A stretch of DNA of 34,938 nucleotides from Prochlorococcus sp. AG-388-A04. Lineage in GTDB: Bacteria > Cyanobacteriota > Cyanobacteriia > PCC-6307 > Cyanobiaceae. Every line of letters starts with the position of its first letter. Positions within the stretch are counted from its first letter, which is position 1. The notes under the pieces were generated by a model. The model worked only from the letters and a program-made list of their open reading frames with translations, was not told the DNA's origin and did not search any database. The position numbers and the translations under genes were made by a program. The stretch covers positions 1 to 34,938 of the forward strand of contig QCGL01000016.1 of the NCBI GenBank assembly GCA_003279935.1. The letters are read 5' to 3'. Positions 1-7,584 of this stretch are shown here, piece after piece.

Positions 1-67
1 CTCTGGCGATATACGCCATTGTTTTTTCTGCCTCTGGAGTTAATGAAATTAGCTCAACTTTACTCAT
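1..67 (-). CDS. thyX: ThyX, flavin-dependent thymidylate synthase (5' end only)
   Basis: Only the first 22 codons are inside the window; the gene continues beyond base 1. Read on the minus strand from the ATG at 67-65 the peptide starts MSKVELISLTPEAEKTMAYI, which I recognise as the N-terminus of the cyanobacterial FAD-dependent thymidylate synthase. ThyX makes dTMP from dUMP with methylene-tetrahydrofolate and reduced flavin. It follows dcd by a single base, so the two are almost certainly co-transcribed. That pairing makes sense: dCTP deaminase feeds the dUTP-to-dUMP route that supplies ThyX. No catalytic motif can be checked in this fragment, so the call rests on the N-terminal similarity and the neighbour. 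Confidence 0.75.
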   Translation of the reverse strand, partial: MSKVELISLTPEAEKTMAYIAR

Positions 68-68
68 A

Positions 69-662
69 TTAAATTTTGGCTAAAGTAACTTGCTCTGGTT
101 GATTTTGATATTTACCTTTCCTATCTTCATATGTTGTAGAGCAAGGATCACCCTCAAAAAATAAAAGTTGACAAATACCTTCATTCGCATAAATTCTACA
201 ATCTGCACCTGAACTGTTGCTGAATTCTAATGTAAGATGCCCCTCCCAACCTGCCTCTGCTGGAGTTGTATTTACAATAATTCCGAGACGAGCATAAGTA
301 CTTTTACCGATACAAATCACAGTAATATTTTCTGGTACTTTCATTTTCTCTAAGGCGACGCCTAGGCCGTAAGAATGAGCAGGTAAAATAAAAAATTCAC
401 CATCTTTATCTTCGTGAAGAATCGTTTTTTCTAAATTATCAGGATTAAACTTCTTTGGATTCATCACGGTTCCCGGGACATGCTTAAATATTAAAAATTC
501 TTTAGAAGATAGTCTTAAATCATAGCCATATGAAGAACATCCATAACTTAAAACCGCATTTTTTTTATTATTAGGATCTAGATGTCTGACTAAATTTGAT
601 TGAAAAGGATTTATCATTCCTTCAGAAGCTTTTTGGTTTATCCAGAGATCATTTTTGAGCAT
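69..662 (-). CDS. dcd: dCTP deaminase
   Basis: This 197-residue protein deaminates dCTP to dUTP, the precursor of dUMP for dTMP synthesis. The family signature is clear. A GKSTYARLG stretch corresponds to the conserved Ser/Arg substrate-binding segment, and shortly after it comes AEAGWEGHLTLEFSN, which holds the conserved glutamate region. The length is close to the usual 185-200 residues of trimeric bacterial Dcd. The start is the ATG at 662-660. It lies 5 bases after the stop of the CobO-like gene upstream and 1 base before thyX downstream, giving a three-gene minus-strand operon. It could instead be a bifunctional dCTP deaminase/dUTPase, but the GWEG-LEFSN form is common in monofunctional enzymes. 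Confidence 0.93.
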   Translation of the reverse strand: MLKNDLWINQKASEGMINPFQSNLVRHLDPNNKKNAVLSYGCSSYGYDLRLSSKEFLIFKHVPGTVMNPKKFNPDNLEKTILHEDKDGEFFILPAHSYGLGVALEKMKVPENITVICIGKSTYARLGIIVNTTPAEAGWEGHLTLEFSNSSGADCRIYANEGICQLLFFEGDPCSTTYEDRKGKYQNQPEQVTLAKI

Positions 663-667
663 AATTT

Positions 668-1243
668 CTATGAGCGAAGTTCTGTTATTTGGTCAGCCAT
701 TAATAAGAAATTTTTTGGAATGGATGTACCAGTAAGGATTACATCTCCTGATATAAATCGGTTTTCAAGTGTTGAAATCAAATCATCTTTACTGATAATA
801 TTCATCTCGACAGCAAGAAAAACTTCATCAAGAATAATTTGATCATATTCGCCAGAAAGTAATTCTTTTTTGCAAAAATCCCATAATTCTATTATTGAAT
901 TATTAATAGATTTAGCCATATTATTGTTTATGTTTTTTGACTCATATTGATCATAAGAATCAGAAGGTCTTATCCAGGTAAGATTACCGCAAAGCCTTTG
1001 AGCATTGGCAATTCCTTGTTTTACACCTCCCTTCATTAATTGAACTAAAAGTACTTTTCTTCCTAAAGCTGCATTTCTTAGTGAATCTCTGAAAACGGAT
1101 GAATAACTTCCTCGGTATGAAGATTGATAAATCTGAATTTGACCATTTTGATTTACCTTTCTTAATTTAAATTCTTTATTTTTATTTATGTTTACAACTT
1201 CATGATTGCTTGTTAAATAACTATTTGACGAACTGGCTACCAT
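668..1243 (-). CDS. CobO/BtuR-like (corrinoid adenosyltransferase family) protein with a lost P-loop
   Basis: This 191-residue protein aligns by eye along its length with the ATP:cob(I)alamin adenosyltransferase (CobA/CobO/BtuR) family. Its C-terminal half is typical: YDQIILDEV (Walker B-like), then ISGDVILTGTSIPKNFLLMAD and ITELR, which matches the family ending. The N-terminal segment at residues 40-64 aligns without gaps to the family P-loop region, ending in GRKVLLVQLMKGG. However, the GxGKGKT core is replaced by QSSYRGSYSS, so the nucleotide-binding lysine and threonine are missing. It may be a CobO paralogue that no longer binds ATP in the usual way, or one with another role. It heads the operon with dcd and thyX and is divergent from ntcA. 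Family membership is fairly sure; the enzymatic activity is not. Confidence 0.75.
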   Translation of the reverse strand: MVASSSNSYLTSNHEVVNINKNKEFKLRKVNQNGQIQIYQSSYRGSYSSVFRDSLRNAALGRKVLLVQLMKGGVKQGIANAQRLCGNLTWIRPSDSYDQYESKNINNNMAKSINNSIIELWDFCKKELLSGEYDQIILDEVFLAVEMNIISKDDLISTLENRFISGDVILTGTSIPKNFLLMADQITELRS

Positions 1244-1269
1244 TATTTTGAATTTACTTTTCTACATTC

Positions 1270-1275
1270 AGTATA
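1270..1275 (-). promoter_or_regulatory. Candidate -10 box for the CobO-like/dcd/thyX operon
   Basis: Read on the minus strand the sequence is TATACT, a good sigma-70 -10 match. It would place the transcription start near 1263, about 20 bases before the ATG at 1243. No -35 match is visible at the expected distance; that place is occupied by an inverted repeat (1290-1305). The call is inferred from sequence only. Confidence 0.4.
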
Positions 1276-1289
1276 GTTTGAATTTTAGA

Positions 1290-1305
1290 ACACTGCATAT
1301 AGTGT
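1290..1305. promoter_or_regulatory. Inverted repeat ACACT-N6-AGTGT, possible operator
   Basis: A perfect 5-base inverted repeat with a 6-base spacer lies in the divergent region between the CobO-like gene and ntcA. It sits where the -35 element of the TATACT promoter (1270-1275) would be, which suits an activator or repressor site. A second palindrome, TTCCTTAAGGAA, lies close by at 1310-1321. Both are short and AT-rich sequence produces such dyads by chance, so confidence is low. Confidence 0.25.
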
Positions 1306-1383
1306 AATTTTCCTTAAGGAAGCTTCTTAGAATAAAGAATTGTTTTTTATAAAAATTTAAAAAAAAATATAACATTTGAAAAA

Positions 1384-1399
1384 TGTTACTGTTGATACA
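1384..1399 (+). promoter_or_regulatory. NtcA binding site of the ntcA promoter
   Basis: The sequence TGTTACTGTTGATACA fits the NtcA consensus TGTA-N8-TACA with one mismatch: GTT instead of GTA on the left half. Its right half-site is followed, after exactly 22 bases, by TAAGTT at 1421-1426, which fits the TAN3T -10 box. This is the classical class II NtcA promoter geometry and indicates autoregulation of ntcA, as is established for cyanobacteria. The predicted transcription start near 1433 leaves a leader of only about 14 bases. Confidence 0.7.
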
Positions 1400-1420
1400 A
1401 GGTATTTCTTGCTGTCTTCT

Positions 1421-1426
1421 TAAGTT
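1421..1426 (+). promoter_or_regulatory. -10 box of the NtcA-dependent ntcA promoter
   Basis: TAAGTT matches the TAN3T form of the -10 element and lies 22 bases after the NtcA right half-site ending at 1398. The ntcA start codon is at 1447. Confidence 0.6.
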
Positions 1427-1446
1427 TTTTAATAGTAAAGATATTT

Positions 1447-2181
1447 ATGTCACCTGCTTCTAGAGGATTCAGCCGCTTAACTCCGCAACCTTCCGGACAA
1501 AATACTATTAATACTATTGGTGAACGTTTTCCGATTAATAGAACGTTAATGGAAGTCATAAAAGGTCTTGAAGGTGCTAGTACAGAAATGGTTGAGAGAT
1601 CGAAAACAATTTTTTTTCCTGGAGATCCTGCTGAAAGAGTTTATTTAATAAGAAGAGGAGCAGTACGGTTATCAAGAGTTTATGAATCAGGAGAAGAAAT
1701 TACTGTTGCATTGTTACGGGAAAATAGCCTTTTTGGAGTTTTATCTCTCCTGACAGGTCATAGATCTGATCGTTTTTATCATGCTATTGCTTTTACCAGA
1801 GTTGAAATGATTACAGCTCCTGCAAATTCTGTTTTGAGAGCAATTGAAGCAGATGCATCAGTTGGTCTTTTACTCTTGCAAGGCCTTTCAAGCAGGATTC
1901 TACAAACAGAAACAATGATAGAAACTCTTACACATAGAGACATGTCATCCCGCCTCGTAAGTTTTTTGATGGTTTTGTGTCGAGACTTTGGAGTAGCAAC
2001 TGAAAAGGGTATTACTATTGATTTGAGACTTTCTCATCAAGCAATAGCAGAGGCAATAGGTTCTACAAGAGTTACCATTACAAGATTATTAGGAGATTTG
2101 AAAGATTCAGGATTACTAACTATTGAAAGAAAGAAAATTACAGTTTTTGATCCAATAGCACTTTCAAAAAGATTTAATTGA
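1447..2181 (+). CDS. ntcA: NtcA, global nitrogen regulator (CRP/FNR family)
   Basis: This 244-residue protein is the cyanobacterial transcription factor that senses 2-oxoglutarate, usually with PipX as coactivator, and activates nitrogen-assimilation genes when ammonium is scarce. An N-terminal cyclic-nucleotide-binding-type beta barrel covers roughly residues 45-150, with the [20 protein letters not shown] stretch typical of NtcA. A long dimerisation helix follows, then the C-terminal winged helix with [20 protein letters not shown] as the DNA-recognition helix. The N-terminal 25 residues are a variable extension. The ATG at 1447 is the start that fits the short leader behind the predicted promoter. 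The likely target amt1 lies 12 kb downstream in the same window. Confidence 0.97.
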   Translation: MSPASRGFSRLTPQPSGQNTINTIGERFPINRTLMEVIKGLEGASTEMVERSKTIFFPGDPAERVYLIRRGAVRLSRVYESGEEITVALLRENSLFGVLSLLTGHRSDRFYHAIAFTRVEMITAPANSVLRAIEADASVGLLLLQGLSSRILQTETMIETLTHRDMSSRLVSFLMVLCRDFGVATEKGITIDLRLSHQAIAEAIGSTRVTITRLLGDLKDSGLLTIERKKITVFDPIALSKRFN

Positions 2182-2243
2182 TATTTAATCAATTAATTTT
2201 CTATTATGATGAGTATATAAATATCTAAATATATAAACATATT

Positions 2244-3215
2244 GTGTCGGGTTGGCTTTTCATTATTTTCTTATTACTGCTTGGCGGTTTAATTTCAACG
2301 TTAGGCGACTTATTAGGTTCAAAAATAGGTAAAGCTAGATTTAGTATTTTAAAGTTAAGACCAAAAAAAACTGCAATTTTAATTACAATTCTGACAGGTA
2401 GCCTCATAAGTGCTTCATCTTTGTTCTTAATGATATTAGTAAATAGACAGTTGAGAGTAGGGTTATTTAGGTTAGGAGATTTACAGAAAAAACTTCAAGA
2501 AAGTAAACAAGTTTTGATACCTTTAGAAAAAGAAAGAGAAAAACTAGAAAATAAAATAAAAGCTAAAGAGACTGAATTTAAGCAATTAGAAAGTAGTATA
2601 ATTGCATTAAGGAGTGGAAAATTTGTAATAAGAAGTGGGCAATCTTTAACTATTTCAGAGATAAGTTCTTCTAACCTGGAAGATATTAAAGCTAAAATAG
2701 AAAAAATTATTATCAATGCTAATAGATATACTCATAGGATAGTTAAACCAAAAAATAAAGAAGTTACAAATTTATTGTTATTAAGAAAAAATCATATCGA
2801 AGAAATGCAAAATACTATTTTAAAAGGAGGTAATTGGGTAATTAATATAAAATCTGTAAGGAATGTTTTAACAGGAGAAAATTTTGTGTATGCTTTTCCT
2901 GAAATAACAGAAAATAAGATAATAGTTAGAAAAGGTGAAAAAATAACAAAAGTTGACTTCAAACAAGAAGATTTTAATAAAAAAGATTTTGGCGATAAGG
3001 TAAATTTTTTACTATCTTCTAGTTTGGCCGAAATCAAGAGAAGAGGTTCACTCATAAATGAAATTAAATTGCGAGGCGATTCTATAAAAGAATTAAGAGA
3101 TTTCTTAAATAAAAATGATAAAACTAATTTTGAATTAGAAGTAGTCTCTTTGATTAACAGTAAGACTGCTCAACCAGTGATTGTTGAACTAAATGTAAAT
3201 TATCCAGAATCTTAG
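2244..3215 (+). CDS. DUF3084 membrane-anchored coiled-coil protein
   Basis: This 323-residue protein belongs to the cyanobacterial DUF3084 family, whose function is unknown. It starts with a GTG (GTG TCG GGT TGG); no ATG in frame fits. Two hydrophobic segments at about residues 3-25 and 43-66 flank a basic stretch (SKIGKARFSILKLRPKK). A lysine/glutamate-rich coiled coil follows at roughly residues 78-125. The remaining part, to residue 323, looks soluble. The family's strongly conserved TLGDLLGSKIGKAR region is present. The gene is directly abutted by the RuvC-like gene, whose ATG immediately follows this TAG, so the two are translated from one message. A structural or scaffolding role at the membrane is conceivable but is only a guess. 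Confidence 0.85.
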   Translation: MSGWLFIIFLLLLGGLISTLGDLLGSKIGKARFSILKLRPKKTAILITILTGSLISASSLFLMILVNRQLRVGLFRLGDLQKKLQESKQVLIPLEKEREKLENKIKAKETEFKQLESSIIALRSGKFVIRSGQSLTISEISSSNLEDIKAKIEKIIINANRYTHRIVKPKNKEVTNLLLLRKNHIEEMQNTILKGGNWVINIKSVRNVLTGENFVYAFPEITENKIIVRKGEKITKVDFKQEDFNKKDFGDKVNFLLSSSLAEIKRRGSLINEIKLRGDSIKELRDFLNKNDKTNFELEVVSLINSKTAQPVIVELNVNYPES

Positions 3216-3653
3216 ATGTCTAGAGTTATAACTATTGATCCGGGGATATCGAAATGTGGAGTGATAATAGCTGATATCAAAGAAAAAAAAGTTTATGAAG
3301 CAGTAGTTATTAAAAGTCATCTACTTTTGAAATATGTTAAAAAAAAATATCAGAGCGGAAAAAACGTTCAGTTGTTAATTGGTAATGGAACAAGTAGTAA
3401 AAATTACGTAAAATATTTAACTCAGTTTGAGCCAGATTTGATTATTGCTGAAGAAAAAAATTCAACTTATAGGGCTAAACAAAGATATTTTGAAATTTTT
3501 CCTTTAATAGGCATAAAATGTTTTTTACCAAGAGAGATATTTATTTTGAATAAAAATTTAGATGCATTAGCTGCATTAATTATTATGGAAGATTATTTCA
3601 AAATTAAATTTGATGTAAGTGAAAAACTTAAGACTAAAACTTGGCTGAAATAA
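3216..3653 (+). CDS. RuvC/YqgF-like ribonuclease H-fold protein, uncharacterised
   Basis: This 145-residue protein has the layout of the RuvC/YqgF branch of the RNase H fold. The first strand carries D8 in ITIDPGISKCGV. A second acidic position follows LIIAEE (E79/E80), and a third is D116 in NLDALAALII, matching the D-x-x-A-A motif of that superfamily. The three carboxylates suggest an active metal-dependent nuclease. It is neither the standard RuvC nor the standard YqgF by overall sequence, so I leave it unnamed. Its ATG directly follows the stop of the DUF3084 gene. Its 3' end overlaps the convergent DUF3146 gene by 20 bases. Confidence 0.75.
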   Translation: MSRVITIDPGISKCGVIIADIKEKKVYEAVVIKSHLLLKYVKKKYQSGKNVQLLIGNGTSSKNYVKYLTQFEPDLIIAEEKNSTYRAKQRYFEIFPLIGIKCFLPREIFILNKNLDALAALIIMEDYFKIKFDVSEKLKTKTWLK

Positions 3654-3891
3654 TGAATTTATATTCATTTCCTGCTTCAAGTTCATAATCTTTCTTTAAA
3701 AAGAATCTCAATAATGAATCTTCAATTAATGCTCTGCCTAAAGGTGGTTTTACAAACAAAACTCCTTTTCCAAATGACCACGTGAAGGACCACTTGAAAT
3801 CGCTTGCTTCAACAATTCCTTTTACTTCTTTTTTTGTGAAACAGTATTCTTTTACACTTACATGTGCAGTTGTCTCAGGCTTTGATTTCAT
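3634..3891 (-). CDS. DUF3146 family protein
   Basis: This 85-residue soluble protein belongs to a family known from cyanobacteria only and has no assigned function. Recognisable features are the N-terminal PETTAHVSV, a central DFKWSFTWSFGKG beta hairpin rich in aromatic residues, and PLGRALIEDSLLRFF near residue 50-65. It has no signal peptide or membrane segment. The ATG lies immediately upstream of the next gene's start (pth begins at 4503 and ends at 3892), so pth and this gene are adjacent with no spacer and probably form one transcript. Confidence 0.8.
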   Translation of the reverse strand: MKSKPETTAHVSVKEYCFTKKEVKGIVEASDFKWSFTWSFGKGVLFVKPPLGRALIEDSLLRFFLKKDYELEAGNEYKFIISAKF

Positions 3892-4503
3892 TTATAAATT
3901 CTCTTCTCTATGAAAGGAGTTTAATTCACTAATAATATAATTTTCATTTTTATCATTTAGTTCAATTAGTGATTCGATTAATTTTTTATAAACTTTATCT
4001 AAAGTTAAACTTTCTTTTGAAGATATATTTCCCAAGACATGAGATACAGTGTTGAAATTTTTTGCTTTTTCATTAACGGGAGGTGATCCTATTCCGATTT
4101 TTATCCTATTAAAATTTTCAGTTTGCAATTTGTTAATGATATCTTTAAGGCCATTATGTCCTCCAGAACCTCCTTTTTTTCTAAATCTAATTTTACCTAG
4201 AGGTAGATCAATATCATCAACTATTATAAAAAGGTGATCTAAATCAATCTTATACCAGTCCACTATTGCCCTTAAAGCATCTCCACTATTATTCATAAAA
4301 GTGTTCGGCATAAATAATCTATAAGTAGAATCATTTATCTTAAATTCTGAATACCAACTTTTTAGTTTATTTTTTAAAGTAAAATTTGAATGATATTTTT
4401 CAGAAAAATTTTTAACTAATAAAAATCCAATATTATGTCTACTTTTTATGTATTCTTTCCCCGGATTGCCTAAACCAATTATAAATTTTTCATTATTATT
4501 CAT
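3892..4503 (-). CDS. pth: Peptidyl-tRNA hydrolase
   Basis: This 203-residue enzyme cleaves the ester bond of peptidyl-tRNAs released by stalled ribosomes and recycles the tRNA. The Pth signature is complete. FIIGLGNPGKEY is at residues 7-18, and the catalytic histidine H23 is in SRHNIGF. The substrate-binding MPNTFMNNSG and the IIVDDIDLPLG segment holding the second catalytic acidic residue follow. GSGGHNGLKDI comes after these. The length is normal for bacteria. It lies between psbH and DUF3146 on the minus strand. Confidence 0.96.
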   Translation of the reverse strand: MNNNEKFIIGLGNPGKEYIKSRHNIGFLLVKNFSEKYHSNFTLKNKLKSWYSEFKINDSTYRLFMPNTFMNNSGDALRAIVDWYKIDLDHLFIIVDDIDLPLGKIRFRKKGGSGGHNGLKDIINKLQTENFNRIKIGIGSPPVNEKAKNFNTVSHVLGNISSKESLTLDKVYKKLIESLIELNDKNENYIISELNSFHREENL

Positions 4504-4688
4504 AATTAAAATCTATCAGTCAATTTTAAAATTATAAAATATAAACTCTAAACAGTTTCTCAAATGTGGATGAGTAAACAAACTTATTAAAGAATTTTTA
4601 TTTTTATTATTAATTAAATTATAAATTTTACCTATTTAAATTTTTACGAAATTAAAAATTGCCCCATAAAAAAATAAATTAATAAAGT

Positions 4689-4889
4689 TTAGTTCCCATT
4701 CCAATCTACCGAGAATCCTTGTAGTAGTAATGATTGGTTATAAATTTGTAGGAGGATAACAAGGAATACTAATAAAAGTAAACCTATGACGGTCATAATA
4801 GGAACTGCTCCCCAACCTGGAACAACTTTTCCTTGACCTGAATTCCCAATAGCTTTCAAAAGAGTTCCTAATGCAGTTTTTTGGCCCAT
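4689..4889 (-). CDS. psbH: PsbH, photosystem II reaction-centre protein H
   Basis: This 66-residue thylakoid membrane subunit of photosystem II is recognisable from [20 protein letters not shown], the PGWGAVPIM motif just before the single membrane helix (about residues 29-48), and the Q-rich lumenal tail ending SVDWNGN. As in other cyanobacteria it lacks the long phosphorylated N-terminus of plant PsbH. PsbH supports assembly and QA-to-QB electron transfer. It is divergent from psbN, with 79 bases between the start codons. That psbH/psbN back-to-back arrangement is conserved in cyanobacteria and plastids. Confidence 0.97.
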   Translation of the reverse strand: MGQKTALGTLLKAIGNSGQGKVVPGWGAVPIMTVIGLLLLVFLVILLQIYNQSLLLQGFSVDWNGN

Positions 4890-4907
4890 AGTAATTTCTC
4901 TAAATCA

Positions 4908-4913
4908 ATTATA
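4908..4913 (-). promoter_or_regulatory. Candidate -10 box for psbH
   Basis: Read on the minus strand this is TATAAT, a perfect sigma-70 -10 element, in the psbH/psbN divergent spacer. It predicts a start near 4901 and a leader of roughly 11 bases before the psbH ATG at 4889, in which GAGA could act as a weak ribosome binding site. No clear -35 is visible. Confidence 0.45.
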
Positions 4914-4968
4914 TTTCGTTATTGTATAAGAGCTAATACATAAATTGTTCACAAATTCACCAAAATTG

Positions 4969-5121
4969 ATGCAAACTTTATCATCGGCCCCTGATCCTGC
5001 TGTTTCTGTAGCAGTAACAATACTTGCAGTACTCTTAGCTTTGACAGGATTCGGATTATGGACAGCCTTTGGTCCAAAAGCGGCAAAACTAACTGATCCT
5101 TGGGATGATCATGATGATTAA
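4969..5121 (+). CDS. psbN: PsbN, photosystem II assembly factor
   Basis: This short gene of 50 codons begins at ATG 4969 and ends at TAA 5119-5121. The protein starts MQTLSSAPDPAVSVAVTILA, has one hydrophobic helix with LLALTGFGLWTAFGP, and ends in an acidic DPWDDHDD. The T-G-x-G-L-W-T-AFGP-AAKL-DP-DDHDD pattern is diagnostic. PsbN is not a stable PSII subunit; in plastids it helps PSII assembly and repair. It is transcribed away from psbH and followed 129 bases later by psbI on the same strand. Confidence 0.97.
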   Translation: MQTLSSAPDPAVSVAVTILAVLLALTGFGLWTAFGPKAAKLTDPWDDHDD

Positions 5122-5250
5122 AACGTTTACAATTACTTTATTAATTACAAAAAGTATTTCAAAATTTACCAAAAATACAAAAAGTAAACCTTTTAACATA
5201 ATTTAAATATAAATTTAATAGGATATAAATCTGTTAGTAATTGCAATTCC

Positions 5251-5379
5251 ATGCTTGCCCTTAAAATTTCTGTTTACACTATCGTATTTTTCTTTGTAGG
5301 AATATTCCTATTTGGGTTCTTAGCGAGTGATCCAACCAGAACGCCAAATAGAAAAGATCTAGAAAGTCCTCAGGATTAG
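5251..5379 (+). CDS. psbI: PsbI, photosystem II reaction-centre protein I
   Basis: This 42-codon gene runs from ATG 5251 to TAG 5377-5379. The product starts [20 protein letters not shown], continues [14 protein letters not shown] and ends KDLESPQD. This is the canonical single-helix PsbI, which binds near D1 and CP43 and stabilises PSII dimers. The DPxRTPNRKD tail is the family's hallmark. Its placement just after psbN gives a small PSII cluster psbH/psbN-psbI. Confidence 0.97.
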
Positions 5380-5418
5380 TCACTTATTTTCTTGGAAAAA
5401 TTGATTAGATTATATTTC

Positions 5419-5436
5419 ATACTAGAAATTTAGTAT
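5419..5436 (+). terminator. Weak hairpin after psbI
   Basis: ATACTA at 5419-5424 pairs with TAGTAT at 5431-5436 around a 6-base loop, and an A/T-rich tail follows. It lies 40 bases after the psbI stop and could mark the 3' end of the psbN-psbI message. It has only one G-C pair and no real T run, so it is a weak candidate. Confidence 0.25.
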
Positions 5437-5468
5437 ATATTTAATTCTTGTTTTAATTTACTTAATCC

Positions 5469-5498
5469 TACAAATTCTTTTCACTTCTCAGATTTGTA
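5469..5498. terminator. Inverted repeat in the convergent psbI/leuD spacer
   Basis: TACAAAT (5469-5475) and ATTTGTA (5492-5498) form a perfect 7-base inverted repeat with a 16-base loop, between the 3' ends of psbI and leuD. The position suits a bidirectional transcript end. It is AT-rich and lacks a T tract. Confidence 0.25.
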
Positions 5499-5542
5499 AA
5501 TAAAGTATTAGTGGTAAACTCTTTTTATAAGTATTTGAATGG

Positions 5543-6166
5543 TTAAAAGGAATCAGAATTAAATTGTATATAAGGTAAACTGTTTAATCTATTGTCAATC
5601 AATTCTTTATTCTCAAGTAATTTTGAAGTAGCATCCCATTCCCCAGATAAAAACATTTTTTTTGAAGTTTCTTTTATTTCAAGATTAAATTTCAATTCTT
5701 CTGCTTTTGCAGTGGATTCGAAAAGATCAATCTCTAAGAATAAATTTTCAATATCCTGATATTTCTGGATTTCTTTTATTGATTTCTTTGGAAGAGTAAA
5801 GCATGGAATTCCAATTGCAATACAGTTACTATAAAAAATATCTGCAAAACTTTCTCCAATTATGGCTTTTATTCCCCATCTCATCAATGCTTGAGGAGCA
5901 TGCTCTCTGCTTGAACCGCATCCAAAATTACTATTAACAACAAGTATTGAGGCCCCTTTATTAGTCTCTAAATCAAAGGGATGATTTCCTTTAAGGGTTT
6001 TACGATCATCATCAAAAACATACTTACCCAAGGAGTCAAAATCAATACATTTAAGAAATCGAGCAGGAATTATTCTATCGGTATCAATATCATCTCCAAC
6101 TAATGAGATGCATTTCCCACTTATTTGAGACAAATTTCCTATTGGCGGTTTGAATTTAGAACTCAT
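5543..6166 (-). CDS. leuD: 3-isopropylmalate dehydratase small subunit
   Basis: This is the 207-residue small subunit of isopropylmalate isomerase, which with LeuC converts 2-isopropylmalate to 3-isopropylmalate in leucine synthesis. The swivel-domain signatures are visible: [19 protein letters not shown] near residues 24-42 and [20 protein letters not shown], followed by [15 protein letters not shown]. The start codon overlaps the leuC stop in an ATGA tetranucleotide (6163-6166), indicating translational coupling to leuC, with which it forms the heterodimer. The length is usual for the family. Confidence 0.96.
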   Translation of the reverse strand: MSSKFKPPIGNLSQISGKCISLVGDDIDTDRIIPARFLKCIDFDSLGKYVFDDDRKTLKGNHPFDLETNKGASILVVNSNFGCGSSREHAPQALMRWGIKAIIGESFADIFYSNCIAIGIPCFTLPKKSIKEIQKYQDIENLFLEIDLFESTAKAEELKFNLEIKETSKKMFLSGEWDATSKLLENKELIDNRLNSLPYIQFNSDSF

Positions 6167-7572
6167 TTGTTAATAAAATCTCTTACGTCACTAACTTTTC
6201 CTGTAAGTGATGCAGCGGCAACCATTGCTGGACTCATTAGAAGCGTTCTTCCATTTGGAGAACCTTGTCTACCTTTGAAATTTCTATTGCTAGAGCTGGC
6301 ACTTACTTGATTTCCAATGAGTTTGTCTGAATTCATTGCTAAACACATTGAGCAACCAGGCTCTCTCCACTGAAAACCTGCTTTTATAAATATTTTATCA
6401 AGACCTTCCTTTTTTGCTTCTTTCGCAACCTTCTCTGAGCCAGGAACTACAAAAGCTTTTATATGTTTTGCTACTTTATTATGCTTCAATATTTTTGCGG
6501 CAACTCTTAGATCACTTATTCTTCCATTTGTACAACTCCCAATAAAACAAACATCAATTGGAGTATTTTTAATTGATTGTCCCGGTTTGAAGCCCATATA
6601 TTCATATGCCTCTTCAGCAATAAATTGGTCGTTTGGATTTATCTCATTTAATGAAGGAATTTTTTGATTTACGCCGATACTTTGCCCAGGTGTAATACCC
6701 CATGTAATAGTGGGTTCTACTTTAGAAGCATCTAACTTGAATACATCATCATAAATACAATTATCACTACTTTCTAATGATTTCCACCATTTAACGGCCT
6801 TTCCCCAATTTTCATTTTGAGGCGAGCATAATTTATTTTTCATATAACTAAAGGTTTTTTCATCAGGATTTATATAACCGCATCTTGCTCCTCCTTCAAT
6901 GGACATATTGCATATAGTCATCCTTTCTTCCATTGATAATGCACTTATGGCAGGACCTGCAAATTCATAGGCATAACCTACTCCTGCTTTCACTCCGAGT
7001 TGATTAATTATATGTAGTACTAAATCTTTAGCATAAATTCCATTTGATAATTTATTTTCACACCAAATTTGTCTAACTTTGAGCTTATTCATAGCTATGG
7101 TTTGAGTAGCAAGTACATCTCTTACTTGGCTAGTACCAATACCAAAAGCAATTGAACCAAAGGCTCCGTGAGTTGATGTATGAGAATCTCCACAAGCAAT
7201 AGTCATACCTGGTTGGGTCAAACCAAGTTCAGGAGCTACTACATGAACTATTCCTTGATTACCACTCCCAATATTAAAAAATTTAATTTTGTGCTCGATA
7301 CAGTTCTTTTCTAGAGTGTCGATCATTTGTTCTGCCAGATTATCTTTGAAAGGCCTGCTTTGATTATCTGTTGGAACTATATGATCAACTGTAGCTACAG
7401 TTCTTTGAGGAAATTTTACCTTTAAATTTTTATCTTTTAAAGCTCCGAATGCTTGCGGGCTAGTAACTTCATGAATAAGGTGAAGACCGATTAAGATTTG
7501 ATCGGAGCCACCAGGAAGATTTGCAACTTTGTGTAAATCCCAGACTTTATCAAATAAGGTATCTTGACTCAA
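6163..7572 (-). CDS. leuC: 3-isopropylmalate dehydratase large subunit
   Basis: This 469-residue aconitase-family subunit carries the catalytic 4Fe-4S cluster. The cluster cysteines are visible in FIGSCTNGR (about residue 350) and in [10 protein letters not shown] (about residues 408-413). [13 protein letters not shown] near residue 130 and the substrate-binding [11 protein letters not shown] segment are also intact. The length is normal (465-475). It is coupled to leuD by a 4-base overlap and starts 12 bases after the cinA stop. No leucine leader peptide or attenuator is visible here, since cinA lies immediately upstream. Confidence 0.97.
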   Translation of the reverse strand: MSQDTLFDKVWDLHKVANLPGGSDQILIGLHLIHEVTSPQAFGALKDKNLKVKFPQRTVATVDHIVPTDNQSRPFKDNLAEQMIDTLEKNCIEHKIKFFNIGSGNQGIVHVVAPELGLTQPGMTIACGDSHTSTHGAFGSIAFGIGTSQVRDVLATQTIAMNKLKVRQIWCENKLSNGIYAKDLVLHIINQLGVKAGVGYAYEFAGPAISALSMEERMTICNMSIEGGARCGYINPDEKTFSYMKNKLCSPQNENWGKAVKWWKSLESSDNCIYDDVFKLDASKVEPTITWGITPGQSIGVNQKIPSLNEINPNDQFIAEEAYEYMGFKPGQSIKNTPIDVCFIGSCTNGRISDLRVAAKILKHNKVAKHIKAFVVPGSEKVAKEAKKEGLDKIFIKAGFQWREPGCSMCLAMNSDKLIGNQVSASSSNRNFKGRQGSPNGRTLLMSPAMVAAASLTGKVSDVRDFINK

Positions 7573-7584
7573 TTTGCAAAAAAG

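Noticed and set aside
4504..4688. Non-coding gap between psbH and pth as a possible small RNA
   Set aside because: The 185 bases are almost pure A/T with no stable stem, -10/T-run pair or conserved frame that I can see.
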